A stretch of 64,000 nucleotides of DNA, from assembly GCA_013180625.2 (NCBI GenBank), contig SNVD02009834.1, positions 124,001-188,000 on the forward strand, given 5' to 3'. The translations under genes were made by a program, and so were the position numbers. The DNA comes from Boswellia sacra. Lineage: Eukaryota; Streptophyta; Magnoliopsida; Sapindales; Burseraceae. This document shows positions 57,301 to 64,000 of this stretch, in pieces. The notes under the pieces are model-generated. The model did not search any database. It was not told the origin of the DNA and was given only the letters and a program-made list of their open reading frames with translations. Numbering within the stretch: the first letter of the stretch is position 1; each line of letters starts with the position of its first letter.

Positions 57301-60300
57301 CAAAGAGGTGTAAAAAATAGATTTGGGGTTCATATAGCCCCACTCAACTATTAATTGATTTCTAACTAGGATTTATAGTTGCTAATGTAGAAGCGGTCAA
57401 TAACCATCTCAAAGTTTCTAGATTGTTTTAGATGTAGTCTTGTTTCATACCAATTAGATTACACAAAGAAACACATCATGAAAGGGGCCAACAACTTGGT
57501 AACTATAATTGGAAGTGAGGATGCAGCAACACCCAAATGTGGAGATACAATGTTATCTATTTCCCTAATTATAATTTTCAACTTTACTTTATTAAAATCT
57601 TTAAGATGGATTATTTAGGGCTTAAAATATTTATGATGGATATTTGGCTGTGAAAAGATTTAATAAAGAATAAAAAAATAAAAGTTTGGGCAATGAATTT
57701 CCACATAATTAAATTGATTGAATTAGTGTTTAGTTAATTTTAATGAAGAATAAATTTGTAATTAAAATGTATACAAAAACAAAGACTTTTCTCACCTCAA
57801 TAATGGCCATATAGTTAAATAACGCAATCAATCTGCCAAAGTAATAAGAATGAGGCCCAAGCTAATTTGAGCTGTAATTGGGCCTTCACTCGCTGGTCTT
57901 GGACTCTGATTTAATAAAACAGCAGTTTTTATCTTGTACAGGGGATGCAATGTTTTGGACCTTTGGTAGCTAGGTGCAGTGCATTGTGCCATTTTACTTC
58001 TTTTAAGGAGCTTCTCTCAAAAATTTCAAATGAAATCAACTTCAAATATGCTCATCTAATTATAGCCTGTAAAAATTATAAGAGTTGAGCACCTTACATC
58101 CTTGTATGTTCTATGCCCCAAATATGAGACTTTTCCAATTCAATTTATATTATCATACTAACTTTGATCCTTGTTGGTGCTCATCCTTGTTATTGTTTTA
58201 TCATTTTTAGTATCAAAAGGGAATGAATTTTATGTATTACAACATTACCTGTAATAAGAAAGAAAATGGGGACCAATGAATAAAGTTGGAAGGTCTATCT
58301 AGAATCACTCTTTTCTTAAACGCAAAAAGAGCAAAACTCAAGTTAATGCTGGATCATATCACTTCCCACACCGGTTGCTTTGTGTCTATCAATCTGTTTC
58401 AGGCTGATCAATGTTTGGGTTGTGTTCCCAACTATTAACTAATTGCTTCTCACAAGATGATAAAGAAAGAACCACCGGATTTGCTCTTCAATAAAGCCAA
58501 AGTGGCATGTTACTTGGGCAGAATATAAGAATGTCATGTCATTTCTAATGGTGATCAGAGAGAACAACTTGTCATCTGGGTGCATTTTCATTTCAGGAAA
58601 AAGACACGTAAGGCAAAACTACTCACTAAAAGTCAATCAAACCTCATATTAGTAGTGAAGAAACAACATTCAGGATTCAAATATCAAGCACTGAAAACTA
58701 CTAAAAACTGAAAGGTGTGCTTTGGAAAGATAGAAAAGTAAAAGCTAATCCGTATTTCGTGTAAACAGTTGCCATATGCCGCACAGAGGCAGAAGTTGGC
58801 ATCAGGATTCAGTAATAGGCGAACATGAGTCCCATACTCATACACCAGGAGCACATTACACATGTCAATTTTGGTATATGATCTCTCTTCTTGTTTTGTA
58901 TAATAAATTAAAGAGTGAATAGCTTTTCAGATTTAGTTTCATTATAAAACAACCACCAGTGCGTGGCAACACTGTGTCCCTACCTTGCCTCCTTAATTAC
59001 TTTGAGAATATATTCAAAGCTGGTTAGGATTAATCGTCATTTTACATTTAAGTATTGGCTCTCAATCAAGGACTCAAAACCTACTACATTATTAAATTGG
59101 TGTGGAGTGTCTTCGTGCCAGCCTATGCAGTCTTTCACATTGTTCGATTGGAGGTTTGTTTGGTTAGGAAATAGTCGAGCTGCGATTGGTTATCGTTCTT
59201 CTGTGTCAGTTTTATATTTGATAAAGATGTGGATATGAACGTACGAAGCAAGCAACAAAAACTGTTTTATAAAAACATGGAACACCTTATAAATTTGCTC
59301 CCTGCAACAACGTCATGACCTTAATCACATGGGAATCAATTATCCAGTGCTAAGCACAGCCCAACATTGACCAACTTCGTGCGAAATTATCATTATTTCT
59401 GTGAAAATGCACCACCCGGCGCTCGACCCTCTATGCCGGGACCATTTTCTTTGCTAGATCTGTGACACGTTTACATGAAACCATTATTGATGAGTATCTC
59501 CATGGCAAAAAAATACTGCAGGAGCATCTCTGGATACCAAAAACATATGGGAAACTAGATGTTTGGTAGTATAATATAATGTATTTAACAAAGCGTTAGG
59601 TTTAATACATAGTTTATGTCATACACAAGCATGCAAGGGTCCCCAAATACTGTTTCAGATCATGGGTTGAAGCTGTAACTCTGAGTGCATAGATATAATA
59701 ATGCTGAGCAAGATCAGTTTACATGTCATATTCTTAAGTATTAAGCATATATATAAAAATATGGTGTATTGGGAGCGGGAGGGTTCTGCTAAGGCCTAAA
59801 GAAAATGTGAAGTGCCTCGAGAACCCACTTTATGGAAGATCTAACAGGTTTATTCAGAGAGGGAGAAGACATAAATAATTTTCATTAGTGAACTAAAGGT
59901 GTTTAATTAAGCACTGTGATCACCTAGTGAGGTATAGTTGGTTGTCATAGGGAAGTGTCCCATTTCCACCAATAATTGAAGCTTCTAGCACTTAATTTAT
60001 TTGAGGTTAAGGCAGCAATGATGGGTTGAATCTAGTGGCTCCGGCACATTTCTTTACACGTATGAAAGAGCCAGATCAGGGTGTTTCATGGCTTGGCAGC
60101 ATGTTGGGTGTCCCCAGTAAAAAATCAATGTGTCCTCTTCAAATCTAGCACTTAAAGTGGATTCCAACTCCTCTTCAACCACGGATTCCCTTCACTTAGT
60201 AGTGGGTTTCCCTTTCACCACCTAACTCTCTGAAAATAACCATTATAATATGAATTACATCCATTAAGAAACAACTTTTAGATTCCTTTAATCTTTTGAG

Positions 60301-62600
60301 GTGGGCTCTCTAAAATCCAAGTGTCCAATGGTTTAGGTCGATATTTCTGTTTGTGAGCAATGGCCCTGTTTTCAATATCTTTTGAACCTTAACTAGTCCA
60401 TCGTCCCTTTTCAGGATCATGAGGATCATGTATCACCAATAAACTCTCTTCTGAGTTTATTTATTCAAAGCATAATTAAACTCTCTACTTTTAGCTGTCT
60501 TGATATCTTCTACAAATATTTTAACTCTGATCCTCCTCAATTTATATGATCATTGTACCCTTTAATGCTGCCAACTCTCCCCCTACTCTCTGCAAATAAC
60601 CTTGTTTAATTTACCCAAAGTCTGTTGCATAATTTATTCTCTGATACAAGGTGAAGATGTGTAACATGTGTAACTAGTCAGGCGGGTCGTGGATGCAGTA
60701 GCTAGGATTGGGTTAGGGAGTTCACACTTTAGAAATAGAAAAAATATTTGTCTCAGGACACGTTATTCTGGCATGAAATGTTACTTTCAACAGTTAGGTG
60801 ATTGAGTACTTGTATAATAAGGCTCTTATTTTGAGAATGTGGTCAAGGTGTTTACTATATGGAGCTAGTAGGATATCTACATGCTGCATCAGCTATTGAT
60901 CTTAAATTACACAAAGAGAATAAGAAATGCTCAAAAGGGTTCTAGTATGCAGGTTAGGAATTGGTAGAAAAATCACAACTCTGTGAGTTCGAATAGGACC
61001 CATTATGTTGACAATCTTCGTAATTATCAATGGAACAACCCCACACATTAACATTATCTACTAACTTTTGTCAATCAAGTAACAAAATTATATAAAATCC
61101 AAGTCAGTACAAGTTGTACAATTAAAATTTCCGTAAATTTACAGGACTTTTCAGTCCACATCAGTAGTGGAGCGCATACATGATACATTCTTGCTAAAAC
61201 TAGGAAGAATGTGCACGATATTTTGCTTACAAATAAATGTCAAGAGTTTCAGGTTTAAGATTCATAAAAGGATAACGTACAGAACGAAACCTAGGGTTCA
61301 TTTCTTAGTAACTTGAAATAGGGAAAGCATGCACTTTACTACAACAAAAAATGAGTAGACCCTCTGGAAAAAGCATTTAAAGTTTGGGGAGGTGCATTTA
61401 AGTTGAAGTGTTACATTTCTAGTATCATCATGTCGTTAGAAGAGTGAAAAAAATCAAACATGATAACTTTTTGCATGCTTTTGAGCAATATACAGTCATA
61501 GAGCTATCGCAGTATATCAGCCTCAATATCCGAGGATTCCTTGGTTAATTTCTATACTGAATTATGAGCCATATAAATATTAAAACTTAAATATATACAA
61601 GAGAATACGTATATTTATGTATTTGTAATCCCATAAGAGCTAGCCTCGCTGTCTGACTCTCTAGGTATCTTTACAACTGTTTACAGATGCTCCCCATTAT
61701 GTGAGTTTTTGAAATCTAGTGACTAGTATAAACAGAATACTGATGATAATTGGTAATATATACACTGAGTTCAAGGATTCACACTGCAATTTCCAATTCC
61801 TGATTCCTCGTGGTGGTAAAAAATAAAGACATGTTTAGACACCCGGAGATCTGAACGAGATTTCATGCTATTCTATTCAATATTGCCCTGAAATATGATC
61901 AGGCGCCCAAATCTAATATGGTCCCCAAGAAATGGAAAGCTTGTTCTGAAACTTCAGGAGTTCTTGGTGCAAATTCATTACTTGGGTACCCTTTTTTGTA
62001 AGCTTAATTAACTGGAAAACTAACCCTATATTATATATGGGTCATTATAATTATGCTGCTCTGAATCCTGCACCGAGCCTACGAAGCTTTTAGGCTCTGT
62101 CATACCAATTTGAAAGATATATAGCTGCGACAGTGTCGTTCTTTTATTGTAATTAAAAATTAAATAAACAGTCTCATTGCTTTTGGAAGAAAGTTAGCAA
62201 TAATAATATCTTACTCTACTGTTCCCGATAACGTCGCGAAAGTACATAGAATAACATAATTTTTTTACAGGCGAAACCCGCATGCTTTGCTGCAGAACTT
62301 GACTTTGCATCTCTAATCTCTATGGAATGATCAAGTCGATCTCAGCTCAAGTGCACGATAACTAAGTTTGGTTCATAAAAAAATGAAGCTAGTGAAAAAG
62401 ATGCAAGGGCTTTCAAGATTGCGAGAACTCGATCTCGTAATATCTCCCTCGCGCAGCTGTGTTATCTTTTGTCTTCTACCTTCTCTCTACCAATATCAGA
62501 TTAAAAACGTCTGAGTCTTGGAAATGTGTTCATGCACGTATATATAATAGATGGAGAGCGAGAAGTCAATCATTTTCCAAATTTTTGGATTTTTTTTGTC
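57301..62600. other. Long intergenic region without a recognised gene
   Basis: More than 5 kb with only short frames (one of 91 codons at 58963-59238 has no recognisable domain). No tRNA, miRNA hairpin or bounded transposon was identified by eye. The last part lies downstream of the TPP gene. Confidence 0.45.
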
Positions 62601-62704
62601 ATATTTATCATTTAATGAACGAGAAAAATGCATAATTCACTCCACCCTTAACCAATTTTTGGTAGGTGTGATCAATTTTTGTTATGATTGTTTACAAAGC
62701 AAAA

Positions 62705-64000
62705 TCACTGTTGCCGTAGAGACAGCCGCTTCCATTCCACCAAACGCCGCAAAAATTCTTTGACCTATAAATCACGAGTACAATAGATATTAACCTAACA
62801 TGCAAAAATAAACAAATAAATAAATAATATTAAACGTTTGGCTTGCCAACTAGAAATTTACCTCGGATGGTTCTTGAAGGGAATAAGAGGCATTTGTTTC
62901 CTTTGGAACTTTAGAAACTAATATCCCAAACCCTTGTCCTCTATTGCGCAAAACCTTATTAATCATACAACATATTTATTAGCACGACTTGGATTATTAG
63001 TAAAGAGATAATTTATTAAAATTAGAAACGAAAAGCTGTAATTAAAGAAACAGTTGATACCTTGAATGCGTCCTCATCGCTTCGATCATCTCCAATATAA
63101 ACCGGAACAACATCTTTAGAATTAGCATATCCTGAAGAATCATGGACAATTATCAATTTTAAGAATATTTCTCCATTAACATATATATTTATAAAAGAAA
63201 AAGAAACTAAGATATGAATAAATTAACATTAATGAACATACTCACCGAGTGCCTCTAGCAAGAATTCAAGGGCTCTGCCTTTGTCCCATTTTATGGTTGG
63301 ACGGATCTCTAAAACCTGTTTGAACCATCGAAAAAGATGAGCAAATCTAGTTTGGTTTTTTTTTCTTTTTTTCCGTTCAATTTGTTAAATAATGATCAAT
63401 AAAGAAATGAAGGGCACCTTTCTTCCTTGAGTCAATTTAAGCTTTGGATACTCATCGAGCACTAATCTGACTTGTTCAGCTAATGCAGCCCAACTCTGGC
63501 AAAGATTGAAATAATATATTATATTAGCGCTGTTGAAGTATGAGGAAATTGAAGAAAATTTTATTGGGCCAGTGGGTCGATCTGAACCTTTTCGTCAACA
63601 CAGCGGAAGTGCACGGAGAGACAAAACTTGTTGTTTTCCACCCGAGCTCCTGGAATTGATTTTGTTTTCTCTAATAAGGTTTTATACACCTGAAATGTGA
63701 AAAAGGAAAACAAAACAGAAATTAAATTAAATATTTCATGCAAACTGAGCATTGTTGTTGTCTCTTTTTTCTACGGCAGGTTGATAGAAATCAAAGATTA
63801 GCAAACCTCATCAATCATGGGCAGGAATTCACTGGCGGGTTGGAAGAGCAGCCCTTGATTTCCCTGAATATAAATGGTTAAAAAATAACAAAAATTAGAT
63901 CTCAAAACAACAAATTATTCAGGGAACAAAACCACGTAAGAGCTGATGTTAAAGCTCGGTTACCTTCTTGTCTTTATAGCTATTTGATGGTCCTTCAATG
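62705..64000 (-). CDS. TPP: Trehalose-6-phosphate phosphatase, C-terminal eight exons (partial)
   Basis: TPP removes phosphate from trehalose-6-phosphate, the plant sugar-status signal, giving trehalose. Exons (minus strand, all GT-AG): 63964-64000 (partial), 63807-63863, 63588-63689, 63418-63495, 63246-63315, 63061-63131, 62862-62954, 62705-62764. The translation is continuous: [134 protein letters not shown], ending [26 protein letters not shown] is the HAD-family acidic motif; the nucleophile motif lies beyond the window edge. If the last intron were retained, GAG GTA AAT TTC TAG would end the protein 17 residues early. Confidence 0.95.

Noticed and set aside
58963..59238. 91-codon frame with a WCGVSSC stretch recalling LRR-kinase N-termini
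   Set aside because: The resemblance is limited to a few residues, with no LRR repeats or signal peptide nearby.

Overview
This is plant nuclear DNA, almost certainly from a eudicot. It is AT-rich, its genes have GT-AG introns, and it carries dicot-type gene families and Mutator-like, hAT and LTR elements with target-site duplications (TSDs). I cannot name the species; a woody rosid is a guess.

Layout. 1-10 kb holds no convincing gene, but there is a 3.5 kb palindromic foldback element (about 1083-4566) interrupted by a 1.05 kb element with a 9-bp TSD (3295-4348). 10.3-13.6 kb holds a seven-exon TTL gene (TPR plus thioredoxin-like, + strand, 732 aa). A probable solo LTR lies at 14145-14747. 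16.76-17.81 kb holds a single-exon protamine-P1-like gene of unknown function (- strand). 21.2-26.0 kb is MULE-1, a rearranged Mutator-like element carrying transposase pieces and a Ulp1-type cysteine protease. 26.8-42.7 kb is one large nested transposon: an outer MULE with a 9-bp TSD contains a 2 kb solo LTR, a foldback MULE (MULE-3) and a 10.2 kb MULE (MULE-2, with decayed transposase and a DUF1985/Ulp1 gene); MULE-2 in turn contains a hAT element. 43.3-44.5 kb is MULE-4, a relative of MULE-3. 45.5-46.8 kb is an intact mTERF gene, followed by a broken tandem copy (48.2-49.05 kb) and an element of the 3295-4348 type (49.3-50.33 kb). 52.0-53.0 kb is a single-exon F-box gene (- strand). 54.23-54.50 kb is a short ORF equal to the N-terminus and membrane segment of an NDR1/HIN1-like protein. 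57.0-57.3 kb is a small hAT-type element. 62.7 kb to the right edge holds the last eight exons of a trehalose-6-phosphate phosphatase gene (- strand), which continues outside the window.

The host genes are unrelated to one another and do not form a pathway. The unusual part is the transposon cluster. A short hairpin-forming motif built on GTGTCGAGTGTCG recurs in eight clusters, in MULE ends, MULE cores, a hAT element and a solo LTR. Comparing the two protein-coding MULEs shows a directional decay pattern (mostly C-to-T/G-to-A stops), loss of different catalytic residues in each copy, and a hybrid element with two left ends.

All homology statements come from motif recognition and hand alignment within the window; no database search was run.
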